Of a DNA stretch of 30,301 nt, positions 6,662 to 14,401 are shown piece by piece. Origin of the DNA: a virus; IMG/VR virus record IMGVR_UViG_3300046373_000070, positions 1-30,301 of that record. One strand, 5' to 3'. A model generated the notes under the pieces. It made no database searches. It worked only from the letters and a program-made list of their open reading frames with translations, and was not told the origin of the DNA. The number at the start of each line of letters is the position of its first letter. The first letter of the stretch is position 1. The translations under genes and the position numbers were made by a program.

Positions 6662-8974
6662 TTACTGAACAGAAGCGACAACGCCGCTTTTGGTGACTTT
6701 GCCCGTCGAGTCACGCAGCTCGATCACTTTGGGGCGAAGGTTGGATTCTTTGAGTTCGGCCAAGCCGGCCAAGACGGCAAGCATCGGATCGGGCTTTTGC
6801 GTGACCGTGCCATCTTCTGCAACTTCCACGCCGTTTTCACCCGGATGAGCGATTTGGGCGACGATGATCTTCACGCGGTTGTCTTCATCGGTCTTGTAGC
6901 GCTCCTGAGAGAGTTTCGCCAATTCAAGTTCCTGCTTGTATTGCGCCTCTAGCAGCTTTGCCTGAGCGTCACGCTCGTCGTTCTGCCGCTGAATCTCGTT
7001 CTGCGCCATGAGTTCGCGCTGCTTGCGCTGGTCTTCGAGCTGGAGCTTGGCGTATTCCTGCTGGCTCTCAGCTTGGAACTTCTGCGCCTCAGCCTGCAGT
7101 TTCATCTGCTCAATCTGGATCTTCGGATCAGGCGGCGGTGGTGGCGGCGTCGGCAGCTTCGCGTCTTGCGGGTCTGTCCAAAAGTCGTCAACGTTCTTGA
7201 AGCCCGCGAGGTCGAGCATCTTCGCCTTCGTCTTGTAAATCTGACGCGGGGTGACGACCATCGGGCCGAGGGGTGAGCCAGCGAGCGTCAATTGCTCCTG
7301 CCCGACAGCAGCAAGCACAGCGAGTTGCTTTTCCTTGTCGCCAGTGCCCGTGCCGACATTGATCGTCATGTCGTAGCTGTCTCGCCATTCGTTCGGGTCG
7401 TACTCAACGAACTTACCGCGCAGGCGGAAAGCGATCTTGTCCATGTCGCCTTCGGTTAACAGGCGCAGGATGCCCTTGAACATGGGCTTGACGAGAGTTT
7501 CAGCGAAGATCCGAGCCACCAAGTCAATGCGGCGATTTGCGGCATTGGTGGTGAGTTGCACTTCCTTGGCCGTGCGGTCAGGGCGAAGAGAGTTCGGGTC
7601 CAGGCCTTGCTGATTCTTGGAGACGCCCGTGCGCTGCTCGCGCATCAGGTCGATGTACTCCATCATGCCGAACATCTGCTGTCCGACGAATGGCGTCTCC
7701 TGCGTCCCGATCGCATCTGGTTGGAACTGGCGAAGCAGGCCACCAGGACGGGAGTCCAACAGGTCGTCCACATTTGCCCGCGGCGCCCCGTTGGCATCCG
7801 TCAGCACCGTGTTGCGCGGGTTGTTCGCCAGCGCTGCATTGTTCACGACGCCGCGCATGAGGTCGGTTCGCAGCCGTTGAATGTCAGCCACGATCTCCGC
7901 GACACTCATGCCGTCCCAGCGATGCTGCACGAGGATGGGTGAGCCAGTAGCTACGGGAACCTGCGGGCACTCCTCAACGGACAGAATCTTGTCCTCTAGG
8001 CGATAGACCTCAAGCCGCTCTGCAATCCCATCGCCATCCTTGTCGGCAAGCACCCATTCAATGCGCAGGTAGCCCATCGTCTGGGATTCGTCATCTGTAT
8101 CGACTTCGTTGCGCTCGGTGAAGCTCACATCATCCTGATCGCCGGTCCGTGTTCGCCGGGACTCCTGATCCATGCCGATGCCAGTCTGCGCGCTGCCTGC
8201 TAACTCTTCAGCGGTCACATCCTCGAAGCCCATCATCTTCAAGTCTGACAAGCTCACATACAGCGAGCGGCAGACGTAGGGGCAGTCTTCCAGCATGGGA
8301 CTTGTCCAGTCCCGCTTGACCTGCAGCGTTTCAGGCTCGAAGGCCTCGACCTTGATCGTCTTGCGCTCGACAGTCTTGGTCAAAAGAGCGTTGTACGTCT
8401 GCGGTGGCGCAACAACCATCGGCCCCTGTGGCGTCTGCATGATCTGCGGCTCTTGCTGCGGCAAGGCTTCAGCATCTTCCTTTTGCTCCCACCCTTGACT
8501 GAGGTGATAGGCAATCATTTCAGCCGGAACGCCACGCAACGGCAGCTTCTCGACAACCTCTTTGGTTTCCTTGCGCCAGTTGATCGCGCAATTCTTGACC
8601 TGCAGCGCATCCTTGAAGGCGGTGTACAGGATCAGGAAGCCGTTGTTCTGCTTGTAGAAGACGTAGTTGCAGGCATCGGTAGCCTGCTCTGCCCCTTCGG
8701 CATCGGATGCCCTGGAAGGGTCGAACACCACGGCGTCATCGCTGGATACGAACTTCTCCAGCAGCGCGGGCATCATCCATTCAATGGTGTCCTGAACGTC
8801 TGATGTGACGATCTGGCTCCAGCCCTCTTCCTCGTTCCCATAAGGGCGCTGAAAGTAGTCCTTCACCGCTCGGTCACGCTGAGCGCGCAGCGTGCCGAAG
8901 GTGTACTGTGACGAGTCTTCCTCCAGCCCTTGAAGGAGGGCTAGAAGCTCAGCGTTTCCCAACGTTTGAGCCAT
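6662..8974 (-). CDS. Portal protein (P22/podovirus-like)
   Basis: At 770 aa this fits the large portals of podovirus-like phages (P22 portal is about 725). Supporting segments are QIVTSDVQDTIEWMMP (54-69), HRWDGMSVAEIVADIQRLRT (351-370), a region around PRNTVLTDANGA (386-397) and the crown-proximal LRPDRTAKEVQLTTNAANRR (463-482). Residues 311-320 (DKDGDGIAER) look like a calcium-loop insertion. A seven-proline run (609-615) leads into a long charged coiled coil (about 617-695), plausibly the internal barrel. Twelve copies should form the packaging vertex that binds the terminase. It lies downstream of the terminase genes in the usual order. Confidence 0.9.
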   Translation of the reverse strand: MAQTLGNAELLALLQGLEEDSSQYTFGTLRAQRDRAVKDYFQRPYGNEEEGWSQIVTSDVQDTIEWMMPALLEKFVSSDDAVVFDPSRASDAEGAEQATDACNYVFYKQNNGFLILYTAFKDALQVKNCAINWRKETKEVVEKLPLRGVPAEMIAYHLSQGWEQKEDAEALPQQEPQIMQTPQGPMVVAPPQTYNALLTKTVERKTIKVEAFEPETLQVKRDWTSPMLEDCPYVCRSLYVSLSDLKMMGFEDVTAEELAGSAQTGIGMDQESRRTRTGDQDDVSFTERNEVDTDDESQTMGYLRIEWVLADKDGDGIAERLEVYRLEDKILSVEECPQVPVATGSPILVQHRWDGMSVAEIVADIQRLRTDLMRGVVNNAALANNPRNTVLTDANGAPRANVDDLLDSRPGGLLRQFQPDAIGTQETPFVGQQMFGMMEYIDLMREQRTGVSKNQQGLDPNSLRPDRTAKEVQLTTNAANRRIDLVARIFAETLVKPMFKGILRLLTEGDMDKIAFRLRGKFVEYDPNEWRDSYDMTINVGTGTGDKEKQLAVLAAVGQEQLTLAGSPLGPMVVTPRQIYKTKAKMLDLAGFKNVDDFWTDPQDAKLPTPPPPPPDPKIQIEQMKLQAEAQKFQAESQQEYAKLQLEDQRKQRELMAQNEIQRQNDERDAQAKLLEAQYKQELELAKLSQERYKTDEDNRVKIIVAQIAHPGENGVEVAEDGTVTQKPDPMLAVLAGLAELKESNLRPKVIELRDSTGKVTKSGVVASVQ

Positions 8975-8989
8975 TCAGCGCCCTTTAGG

Positions 8990-9568
8990 TTACTTCTTCT
9001 TGCTAGCCTTGGCGTCGGGAATGACGCCCTTGGTTTCGCGTGCGACTTGAAGCGCAGCCGCTTCGATTTGCTCGGGAGTTGCTTCAACGTCCGGCTTGAT
9101 GTTCACCGCGATCTTTGCCAAGTCCTCAGCCGTCACCGGCTCGGAAGCGGCTTGCAGCGCGTCAGCGGTAGTCACGTTCGCCAGCTCAGGCTTGTCGCTT
9201 GCCGTGGTCGGGTTCGGCGTGGCCGGGTCTTTGCCGCTGGTCACATCGGATTCGACTTGCTGCTTCACGCGGGCCTTGAACTGATCGACGGTCACACTCG
9301 TGCCGTTTTCGGCCGGCGCCGGTTCACCCGAGGTCTTCATGCCGTGCGGGATGTGCATCGGGGTCGGCGTGGCGCTTTCCTCGTTCTTGGTGCGCAGATC
9401 CTGCTCCAACGGGCTTTCCTTGGGGAAAGGCGGCAGGCCCACGCGCTGGGAGCCATCAGGATAGGTGAACACCTGGCTGTTGGTTGCCGACTCGGGCTCA
9501 CTGGCTGCACGGTGGCGGCGGTCGATCTCGGCATCAGCGTCGCGTTGGACTTGGGTTTTTGCGTTCAT
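8990..9568 (-). CDS. Low-complexity phage protein, 192 aa, unknown
   Basis: The gene lies between large terminase and portal. The protein is hydrophilic and rich in A, E, P, T and K, probably largely disordered in residues 1-120, with a more ordered acidic part (VTAEDLAKIAVNIKPDVEA) and a lysine-rich C-terminus (ASKKK). No motif is recognised. A weak in-frame short ORF (26 codons) overlaps its start as ATGA. A role in head assembly is possible from position only. Confidence 0.7.
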   Translation of the reverse strand: MNAKTQVQRDADAEIDRRHRAASEPESATNSQVFTYPDGSQRVGLPPFPKESPLEQDLRTKNEESATPTPMHIPHGMKTSGEPAPAENGTSVTVDQFKARVKQQVESDVTSGKDPATPNPTTASDKPELANVTTADALQAASEPVTAEDLAKIAVNIKPDVEATPEQIEAAALQVARETKGVIPDAKASKKK

Positions 9569-9661
9569 TTGGATGCATCCTTAAGGTTGAGTCCAGCAAC
9601 CGCGCTGAACTTGCCGAATTCTGAGCGAGTGTCGGCATTATGCATGTAAGACGGCGGCTTG

Positions 9662-10960
9662 TTACGCCAAAATTCGCGATTTGTATCTAATTGGCTGAGA
9701 TGCAGTCGCGTTGCCCATCTGATCGACCGCCATTCCGGCGTAGCGGAACATGTCCGCGCCGTGGCTGTACTCATCGTGCAACGGGATAGTCGCTTCCATC
9801 GTGCGCTGATTGACCTGGCGCTGGTAGCGTTTGAGGCATTCAAGCAGCCTGGCTGGGCCGCTGAAGCCGGTTTGAACCTCACGGGCGGTCTGGTCGATGT
9901 AGACGCGGGGGAACATCAGGCGAGCAGCTTTGATGCCCTCCTCAATGTCCAGAGCAGGCAACACAACCACATTACGCCCCATCGCCTGCAGAGCTTCTTC
10001 AGTGCTCTTGCCAGTCTGGATGTTTCTCGCCCTGCCATCGTGAGGAATGAAGTCCGTGCCCCACCTATATGCGCGCTTCTCAATCTGTCCTACGTACCAA
10101 TCAATCGTCCGATGGCTGTCCTCGATGTAGTCAATACACCTTACTTCTGAGCCTGAGCGCTGCCAGAATCCAATGGTCATGGCATCGTTCCAGCCCAAAT
10201 CCCAGACCGTGTGCACTCGCAGCAAGGTATCGTATGGCACATTACGGGCCCGAGAATCCCGGTACAGGGCTTCGATTTCGTAGCGATAAATAGCACCATC
10301 GCTCACGCGCTTGGGTTCGCCCTCCCAAATATTGGCGTAGTTTTGTGGATCGCGTTGCTGGGTTTGAAGTCGCTCGGCCTCCAGCACGCTTGGAAACCAC
10401 GGGTTGTCGCGCCAATTCACCTGGATGACGAAGGCTTCGGGCGACTCTTCCGGGCGATGCTCCACGAAACGCTTATAGGTTTCGTCGGTTTCCATGTCCG
10501 GGTTCAGCGTGATCCAGATCTCGGACTGAGTACCGGCCGCTTTGTCCTCTTTGCGAATCGTGGGCGTCAGCACGTCCCATGAGCGTTTCGTGACGACTTG
10601 GGCCTCTTCGACCCAAACCACATCAACACCCTCGAATGACTTGATCGACTCGACCGTGTGCTGCGCAAGGCCGGCAAACAGGAACAGCGAGCCATTGCGC
10701 CCGCGAATCTCCGTATCCAGCACTTCGTAGAACTCACCCAGGCCCAGCGCCTGGATCTGGTCAGTCAGCAGCCGGTGAACCGAATCCTTGATCGACTTCT
10801 GAACTTCGCGAGCGCAGAGAATGCGCAGCGGTCGTTGGGCGCCCTGAATGAGCAAAGCCCTCGCGACGGCCCATGATTTCCCAGAGCCGCGCCCGCCGTG
10901 CAGCACCTTCAGGCGCTTCGGTCGGAACAGGCATTGAAGCTTCTTGGGAAACTGGATCAC
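9662..10960 (-). CDS. terL: Terminase large subunit (PBSX/Terminase_3 type)
   Basis: This is the packaging motor. Walker A is GGRGSGKS (22-29), Walker B VVWVEEA (114-120) with its catalytic Glu, and the coupling motif lies near ITLNPD (150-155). The C-terminal RNase H-like nuclease has candidate acidic metal ligands in TVWDLGWND (Asp254), PHDGR (Asp308) and HDEYSHGADMFRY (Asp396, Asp403). Length (432 aa) is normal. The start is a GTG overlapping the small-subunit stop as GTGA; the N-terminus IQFPKKLQCLFRPKR is typical of the family. It should cleave concatemers and drive DNA into the prohead through the portal. Confidence 0.95.
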   Translation of the reverse strand: MIQFPKKLQCLFRPKRLKVLHGGRGSGKSWAVARALLIQGAQRPLRILCAREVQKSIKDSVHRLLTDQIQALGLGEFYEVLDTEIRGRNGSLFLFAGLAQHTVESIKSFEGVDVVWVEEAQVVTKRSWDVLTPTIRKEDKAAGTQSEIWITLNPDMETDETYKRFVEHRPEESPEAFVIQVNWRDNPWFPSVLEAERLQTQQRDPQNYANIWEGEPKRVSDGAIYRYEIEALYRDSRARNVPYDTLLRVHTVWDLGWNDAMTIGFWQRSGSEVRCIDYIEDSHRTIDWYVGQIEKRAYRWGTDFIPHDGRARNIQTGKSTEEALQAMGRNVVVLPALDIEEGIKAARLMFPRVYIDQTAREVQTGFSGPARLLECLKRYQRQVNQRTMEATIPLHDEYSHGADMFRYAGMAVDQMGNATASQPIRYKSRILA

Positions 10961-11253
10961 TGGCCGACAAAGGTTACTTCGAGACTCGACTTAACCGGCC
11001 CACCATCTGCGCCTGTCACTTCAGTGCGAGCGAGCTTGGGAGCCGCGTATTCAGCCAGCTTGGCAAGCAGATCAAGCGCCTTTGCCGGATCACCCTTCAG
11101 GTCTTCGCCGTCACCTTCAGCAACGCGCTCAAGCCATATAGCGACGTTTGCCGCGTTCAAGTCCAAGACCTTCTGTACCGTCTCCCGAAACTCTTTCGTG
11201 GCCTTGTTGACCGATCCAGGCTTCCTGCCGCCCGTTTTGGCACCCTTAGCCAT
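10957..11253 (-). CDS. Terminase small subunit-like protein, 98 aa
   Basis: Position directly before terL with GTGA overlap, a basic N-terminus (AKGAKTGGRKPGSVNKATKE) and a helical body (LNAANVAIWLERVAEG, LDLLAKLAEYAAPKLAR) match the short small-terminase type of DNA-recognition proteins. It would bind the packaging site and regulate the motor. The ATG at 11253 has GGAG eight bases upstream. The protein is shorter than classical small terminases and lacks a clear HTH, so the function is inferred from order and the GGRKPGSxNKxT signature. Confidence 0.72.
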   Translation of the reverse strand: MAKGAKTGGRKPGSVNKATKEFRETVQKVLDLNAANVAIWLERVAEGDGEDLKGDPAKALDLLAKLAEYAAPKLARTEVTGADGGPVKSSLEVTFVGQ

Positions 11254-11431
11254 GGAAGACTCCAGACTGGTCTACTTTAGACCGGACGGCCTGCCCAATC
11301 ATCCGGTTCGCACGCCAAAGCCGGTAGGCGTCGGCAGGCGTTGAACCGTAGCCCATTGCCTCAGGACACAGGCAGAGCCAGCCCGCCGCGCTAGGCGTGA
11401 TGTGCGGCTGTCCGTATCGACCCTTCATCAT
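11246..11431 (-). CDS. Conserved small phage protein, 61 aa
   Basis: The gene overlaps its neighbours on both sides: ATGA with the 90-aa gene upstream and 8 bases with the small terminase downstream. The segment ITPSAAGWLCLCPEAMGYGSTPADAYRLW is a pattern common in short proteins of temperate phages, without known function. Two cysteines (LCLC) are the only possible metal ligands. No membrane segment. Confidence 0.7.
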   Translation of the reverse strand: MMKGRYGQPHITPSAAGWLCLCPEAMGYGSTPADAYRLWRANRMIGQAVRSKVDQSGVFHG

Positions 11432-11700
11432 TGTTGGGCCTCAGCGGCATGAGCCAATTGCATGGCGGCGAGGGATCGCATCGGGTCCGTCTTGGCCAAA
11501 GTCTTCGCCATCCGGCGAAATGCCCCAGCTGCGTGGCGCGGGGGAGGTGTTTTGCACGCAAGATTCACATCTACCGCGTGGGCCGCAGCCGAAATTGCGG
11601 CTTGGCGAAGGCGCTGCTCGTTGCGTATCGCCATCAGTGCAAATGCGGTAGCGATAACCGCAAGCAGGATGCTGCTAAAGATTGCTCCGAAATCGGTCAT
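11428..11700 (-). CDS. Small single-pass membrane protein, 90 aa
   Basis: From the ATG at 11700 (AAGGAG nine bases upstream) the protein begins TDFGAIFSSILLAVIATAF, a hydrophobic helix at residues about 5-25, followed by a basic, alanine-rich cytoplasmic part. A longer start at 11760 exists but would place a 5-bp hairpin (11739-11754) and a hydrophilic leader in front of the helix, so the inner start is preferred. One helix and size could fit a holin accessory or spanin-like protein, but no lysis gene is adjacent, so function is left open. Confidence 0.65.
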   Translation of the reverse strand: MTDFGAIFSSILLAVIATAFALMAIRNEQRLRQAAISAAAHAVDVNLACKTPPPRHAAGAFRRMAKTLAKTDPMRSLAAMQLAHAAEAQQ

Positions 11701-11995
11701 GTCTGCGGGCTCCTTGGCTTGTCGCATAGTTGTAAGGTGCCGGTCTTTCCCGGCTGTCATCGGTTTCCTGTCGGTTTGAATCGAACAGACTCAGCCATCT
11801 TCAGGCCACACGGCATTTAGCCGCTATGGGGCGCCCAACCGAAACCCACAATCGATTGCTGGCCGGTGATGTTGTTTTTCCGGCTTTTGGCGTCAGGGTT
11901 GGAATTCACCCAGCATCCGAAGATGGCGCGACCACTACCCGCGCTTCAGTACCACCGCTCCGACTATCGCTGCGCATCATCACTGCGCATTCAGC

Positions 11996-12081
11996 AAAGG
12001 GAAGTGCCCCGTAGCGCCCGAAGGCTCTGCGCTAATCTCGGCCCACGAAGTCCGAAACAAGACGCCACGACACTTCCCTTT
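11996..12081 (-). ncRNA. Candidate structured RNA element (86 nt)
   Basis: The ends are perfect 11-base inverted repeats (AAAGGGAAGTG and CACTTCCCTTT). One base (right side) or three bases (left side) further in, a second helix of seven pairs forms between 12010-12016 and 12063-12069. On the minus strand all seven pair, with one G-U; on the plus strand that pair is A-C. The interior on the minus strand has a CCUUCGGG element and a possible UCGG/CCGA hairpin. This strand bias fits an RNA made with the flanking minus-strand genes. A small inverted-repeat mobile element remnant is the alternative; I see no second copy and no target duplication. Confidence 0.45.
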
Positions 12082-12346
12082 ACCGCCTCACCTGAGGCTA
12101 ACAAACGGCTGCGGATTGTCACTGGCCAGTGCGATAACGTCAGCGTCCTGAATGTACGGGTGCCCCACGTACAAAACATTTCTGATCTCTCTGCCAATCC
12201 GCATGCGTTTGCCACCTTACCGACACCGCTGCCGCCGCAAGGTAAATCTGCCCCATCCTATTTTTCTGCGCCGGATGGGTTTCGGCTCGGGGTCACTATT
12301 TCTGTTCCCTGCTTCTATTCAGGCGCGCCTCTCTGGATTGCGCTAT

Positions 12347-12362
12347 CCGAATCACTATTCGG
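12347..12362. promoter_or_regulatory. Palindrome, possible operator
   Basis: Perfect inverted repeat with 6-bp arms CCGAAT and ATTCGG and a 4-bp centre, just downstream of the 62-aa gene on the transcribed strand. The hexamer-plus-spacer form suits a dimeric HTH regulator such as the XRE protein encoded 240 bases away, or a small hairpin. No second copy was seen nearby. Confidence 0.35.
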
Positions 12363-12394
12363 TTCCGTTTTGGAGGTCAAGAAGATGACGTATT

Positions 12395-12583
12395 TTAGCG
12401 CCAGATGTTGAATCTTGCGCGGTCTTTCTCGGTTTCATCTACGGAATTCAGGAATTCGCACAGATCCCAAAAGGTTTCGTTTCTCCGGGATGACGGCCCT
12501 TGGCTCTTTTTCAGCCTTTCGACTGTTTTTTCCATCTCGGCAATGATGCGTTCCAATTTCTCGATGTGTTCTGTTAAGGTCAT
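12395..12583 (-). CDS. Small coiled-coil protein, 62 aa
   Basis: The ATG at 12583 has AGAGGTG about five bases upstream; an in-frame GTG two codons earlier sits inside that site and is less likely. Residues 1-28 (LTEHIEKLERIIAEMEKTVE) form a short coiled coil, followed by a WDLCEFLNSVDETEKDRARF segment. It lies 15 bases after the XRE regulator stop, so the two probably share a transcript. Function unknown; a partner or modulator of the regulator is possible. Confidence 0.65.
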   Translation of the reverse strand: MTLTEHIEKLERIIAEMEKTVERLKKSQGPSSRRNETFWDLCEFLNSVDETEKDRARFNIWR

Positions 12584-12598
12584 GCCCACCTCTGTTAG

Positions 12599-12970
12599 TT
12601 ATTCAGCGTCTTCGTCTTTGACCTTGCCTGTAGCTACGCGCACCTTCCACATGATGTCGTGGACGAATCCATAGCCATTGCCTTGCTCAATGTATTTGCG
12701 GATTAGTCTGCGCTCCATGGCGTCGATGGGATCGCCTCGCTCAGGCTTTGGAAGCCAGTCCGGACAAAGGGCTTCAATTGGTACCCCTAAGCTTTGAGCC
12801 AAAGCGGCAATCTTCGCGGGCTTGGGCATACACCACCCATTCAGCCATGCACACACCGTCCCGGCGGTAACGTCAACCATTGCCCCAACTTCGGCCATAG
12901 TCAGTCGCTGCCGCCTCACCTCTTCCTTAAGTCGCTCCGAAAATGTTTCAACATCTGTGTTTGTCATCAT
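12599..12970 (-). CDS. XRE-family HTH regulator, 123 aa
   Basis: An N-terminal helix-turn-helix covers about residues 22-60 (MAEVGAMVDVTAGTVCAWLN is the core HTH, then PKPAKIAALAQSLGVPIEAL), followed by a unique helical C-terminus. It is the last early-type gene before the gene-poor leader and late genes, so it may control the early-to-late switch; that is inference. The ATG at 12970 has AAGGAGAAGG just upstream. The 290-bp region ahead of it carries AATTGA palindromes suited to autoregulation. There is no peptidase domain. Confidence 0.82.
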   Translation of the reverse strand: MMTNTDVETFSERLKEEVRRQRLTMAEVGAMVDVTAGTVCAWLNGWCMPKPAKIAALAQSLGVPIEALCPDWLPKPERGDPIDAMERRLIRKYIEQGNGYGFVHDIMWKVRVATGKVKDEDAE

Positions 12971-13261
12971 TCCTTCTCCTTGATTTGCTTTAAGGTGCGC
13001 ACAAGCTTCACCTCATCTGTTTTAAAAAAACCACCAAACCAGCCATGGGGCCGCCCCTGCCGACCGTCCGGGGAGAACAGTTCTAATTGATGGTCAATTG
13101 ATTTCGACCCTCAATTTATTAATTAAGCACTTACAGCTAGCGGCTGGAGTGCTGTCCGGTTAGGCCATGCGGGATGGGTTTGGGAATCAACGCCCGCGAT
13201 CAAGTCGGGCGGCCTGTTGCCAGGACTTAATAGAAGTGAGATTTTCTAACTTCTAAACGAG
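12971..13261 (-). promoter_or_regulatory. Promoter and operator region of the XRE regulator
   Basis: Non-coding on both strands. Notable: a 15-bp palindrome at 13085-13099 (AATTGA, TGG, TCAATT), overlapping a second TCAATTGA at 13094-13101 and followed by a further TCAATT about 10 bp on; an inverted repeat at 13231-13255 with 7-bp arms TAGAAGT and ACTTCTA that covers a weak minus-strand promoter (TTAGAA at 13251-13256, 18-bp spacer, TATTAA at 13227-13232); and, on the minus strand, a T7 run at 13024-13030 without a good stem. This is much more AT-rich than its surroundings, as expected of a control region. Confidence 0.55.
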
Positions 13262-13372
13262 CTAGGGGTTAAAGATGACTTTTAAAAAAGCACCTTTAAC
13301 CCGCGCGGCCGCCCCAGCCGAATAGACGAAGATCACCCCCTTGCAATAGCCGCGCCAGAATTCATCAGTCAT
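13262..13372 (-). CDS. Possible small protein, 36 aa, coupled to upstream gene
   Basis: The ATG at 13372 overlaps the stop of the 70-aa gene as ATGA and is preceded by AAGGAGAAGGCGGA. The product starts TDEFWRGYCKGVIFVYSAG and ends with a hydrophobic-basic tail (FLKVIFNP). The last third coincides with an inverted repeat (13266-13302). Start signals match those of the confirmed genes here, but no homologue is known to me. Confidence 0.45.
   Translation of the reverse strand: MTDEFWRGYCKGVIFVYSAGAAARVKGAFLKVIFNP
13266..13302. repeat. Inverted repeat, 9-bp arms
   Basis: Arms GGGTTAAAG and CTTTAACCC are perfect, with a 19-bp A/T-rich centre that holds a further self-complementary CTTTT/AAAAG. 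On the minus strand the hairpin ends at the stop of the 36-aa ORF and no U-run follows. It may attenuate the early operon before the regulator, or bind a protein. Confidence 0.45.
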
Positions 13373-13581
13373 TCCGCCTTCTCCTTGAGCTTTGCCCGCG
13401 CCTGCGCCAAGCGGCATTCCACACCGGCCAAAAACGCCCCGTTCCTTGCCCGTGAGTTCGGGAAATACGTATTCGTCAGGCGCTCAGTTTCTTTTTCAAT
13501 AGCAACTCTCGCCCTGCCCTCTGCTTGCTCGACCTCTAGCTTTTCAATGCGCCTTTGAAGCAGCCATTTAGTTATCCGCAT
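13369..13581 (-). CDS. Small basic helical phage protein, 70 aa
   Basis: The start lies inside the 3' end of ninG (14-base overlap). The protein is a charged helix (RRIEKLEVEQAEGRARVAIE) followed by NTYFPNSRARNGAFLAGVE, with no membrane segment. It belongs to the small genes around ninG in temperate phages whose roles are unknown. Its stop is coupled to the 36-aa ORF. Confidence 0.65.
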   Translation of the reverse strand: MRITKWLLQRRIEKLEVEQAEGRARVAIEKETERLTNTYFPNSRARNGAFLAGVECRLAQARAKLKEKAE

Positions 13582-14176
13582 TCGATTTCTCCTTGAGTTC
13601 CTTCAATTTCTGTTTGTAGGTAGCCCTGATGGCTCTTAGCTCTTCGGCTGTCCACTTGTGAACTCGGTTATCTGACTCAAGTTTTTCCACCCGTTCCATT
13701 CCGATTCGACCCAGCAGTCCGCTCCGGTAATCGACAGCCCGACCCGCCCCAAACCTGTTACATAGGACAAGTTGACGATGGGCGTTGTCCTCGTTAAATC
13801 GCAAGTGTGAAGCGCTGCCGGTTGAACGGTAGTGCCCGCAATCCCACCCATGGGCACCCAGACCGGAGACGGTAGTAGCCGTCCTTCCACAACAGATACA
13901 AGGCTGATCCTTGTCTCTTTCTCGAATGTAGGCATTGAATTCCTTCTGTGCTGCTTTGATTAACTCGGGAATGGTCTCGAGCGCCCTGCGCCTGGCCTTC
14001 GTCTTCGCCCGCTCCACCTTCGCCGCCGCCCGCTGCTTTGCTGCCTTCGCCTTGTTCTGCTTCTCGATCTGCTGGGCTATCCAAGAATCCATGCAAGGGC
14101 CATCGTGCAAGACCTTGCCGATCTTCTCTGTTCGGAGCTTGCAGAATTTGCAACGGGGCGGTTGGGCGGAGCGCAT
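13568..14176 (-). CDS. ninG: NinG-like recombination endonuclease
   Basis: The 202-aa protein has NinG/Rap family architecture: a CKFCK zinc knuckle (9-13), a long lysine/alanine-rich helix (35-66), EFNAYIRERDKDQPCICCGR (79-98), then the HNH-like core DCGHYRSTG (112-120), SHLRFNEDNAHRQ (123-135) and LCN (138-140). NinG/Rap of lambda binds and resolves branched recombination intermediates. Here it sits in the early operon upstream of the regulator, as in lambda's nin region. The usual second histidine-rich stretch reads LVLCNRFGAGRAVDYR, a slight variant. The ATG follows the previous TAA directly, so translation is probably coupled. Confidence 0.92.
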   Translation of the reverse strand: MRSAQPPRCKFCKLRTEKIGKVLHDGPCMDSWIAQQIEKQNKAKAAKQRAAAKVERAKTKARRRALETIPELIKAAQKEFNAYIRERDKDQPCICCGRTATTVSGLGAHGWDCGHYRSTGSASHLRFNEDNAHRQLVLCNRFGAGRAVDYRSGLLGRIGMERVEKLESDNRVHKWTAEELRAIRATYKQKLKELKEKSNADN

Positions 14177-14359
14177 TTACTTACGCGGATCGGCAGCGTT
14201 ATTGACGTTCTTCACGAAGTCTTCGATTGCATCCGCCGTGTACGGCTGGTCTTTGTCAGTCAGCGCTCCACCCATCGTCACCACGTCAGCAACCACTGCC
14301 ACCGGGACGGTTACGACGGCAACAGCAGCCTTTGCAAGATCACCAAAAATGCTAAACAT
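14177..14359 (-). CDS. Small hydrophobic phage protein, 60 aa
   Basis: The ATG at 14359 has AAGGAAAAG upstream. Residues 6-27 (GDLAKAAVAVVTVPVAVVAD) are hydrophobic enough for membrane association, followed by a polar tail with YTADAIEDFVKNV. Proteins of this form are common next to ninG in temperate phages and have no assigned role. It ends directly at the ninG start codon. Confidence 0.65.
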   Translation of the reverse strand: MFSIFGDLAKAAVAVVTVPVAVVADVVTMGGALTDKDQPYTADAIEDFVKNVNNAADPRK

Positions 14360-14401
14360 CGCTTTTCCTTCAGTTATTTGCCATCAAGCGGATGGCGCGC
14401 A

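Larger units (their letters stand above)
11701..12394 (-). promoter_or_regulatory. Gene-poor, palindrome-rich leader between early and late genes
   Basis: Nearly 700 bases without a convincing gene on either strand, in a genome that otherwise overlaps its genes. On the minus strand it holds many foldable elements: 12347-12362 (CCGAAT arms, 4-nt loop), the 10-bp palindrome at 12321-12330, 12252-12279 (CCCATCC arms), 12153-12173 (TGTACG arms), 11996-12081 (long stem), 11926-11944 (GCGCG arms) and 11739-11754 (GCCGG arms). It sits where the lambda late promoter and its leader sit, between early operon and packaging genes. I could not fix a convincing sigma-70 promoter. A late-gene control region is the best inference. 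Confidence 0.5.

Noticed and set aside
9565-9645. 26-codon ORF between terL and the 192-aa gene
   Set aside because: ATGA overlap with the next gene but no ribosome-binding site and no context support; left out of the gene list.
11770-11860. tRNA-like T-arm (GTTCGATTC) on the minus strand
   Set aside because: Acceptor and anticodon stems do not form and the loop lacks a U33 equivalent; the T-stem itself has a C-A mismatch. A chance match.
11866-12411. 181-codon plus-strand reading frame
   Set aside because: No ribosome-binding site, no recognisable domain, and opposite to all neighbours; composition looks like the reverse of structured non-coding DNA.
13024-13030. Rho-independent terminator (T7 run on the minus strand)
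   Set aside because: No stem directly before the run; the nearest GGGG/CCCC pair is too short and too far away.
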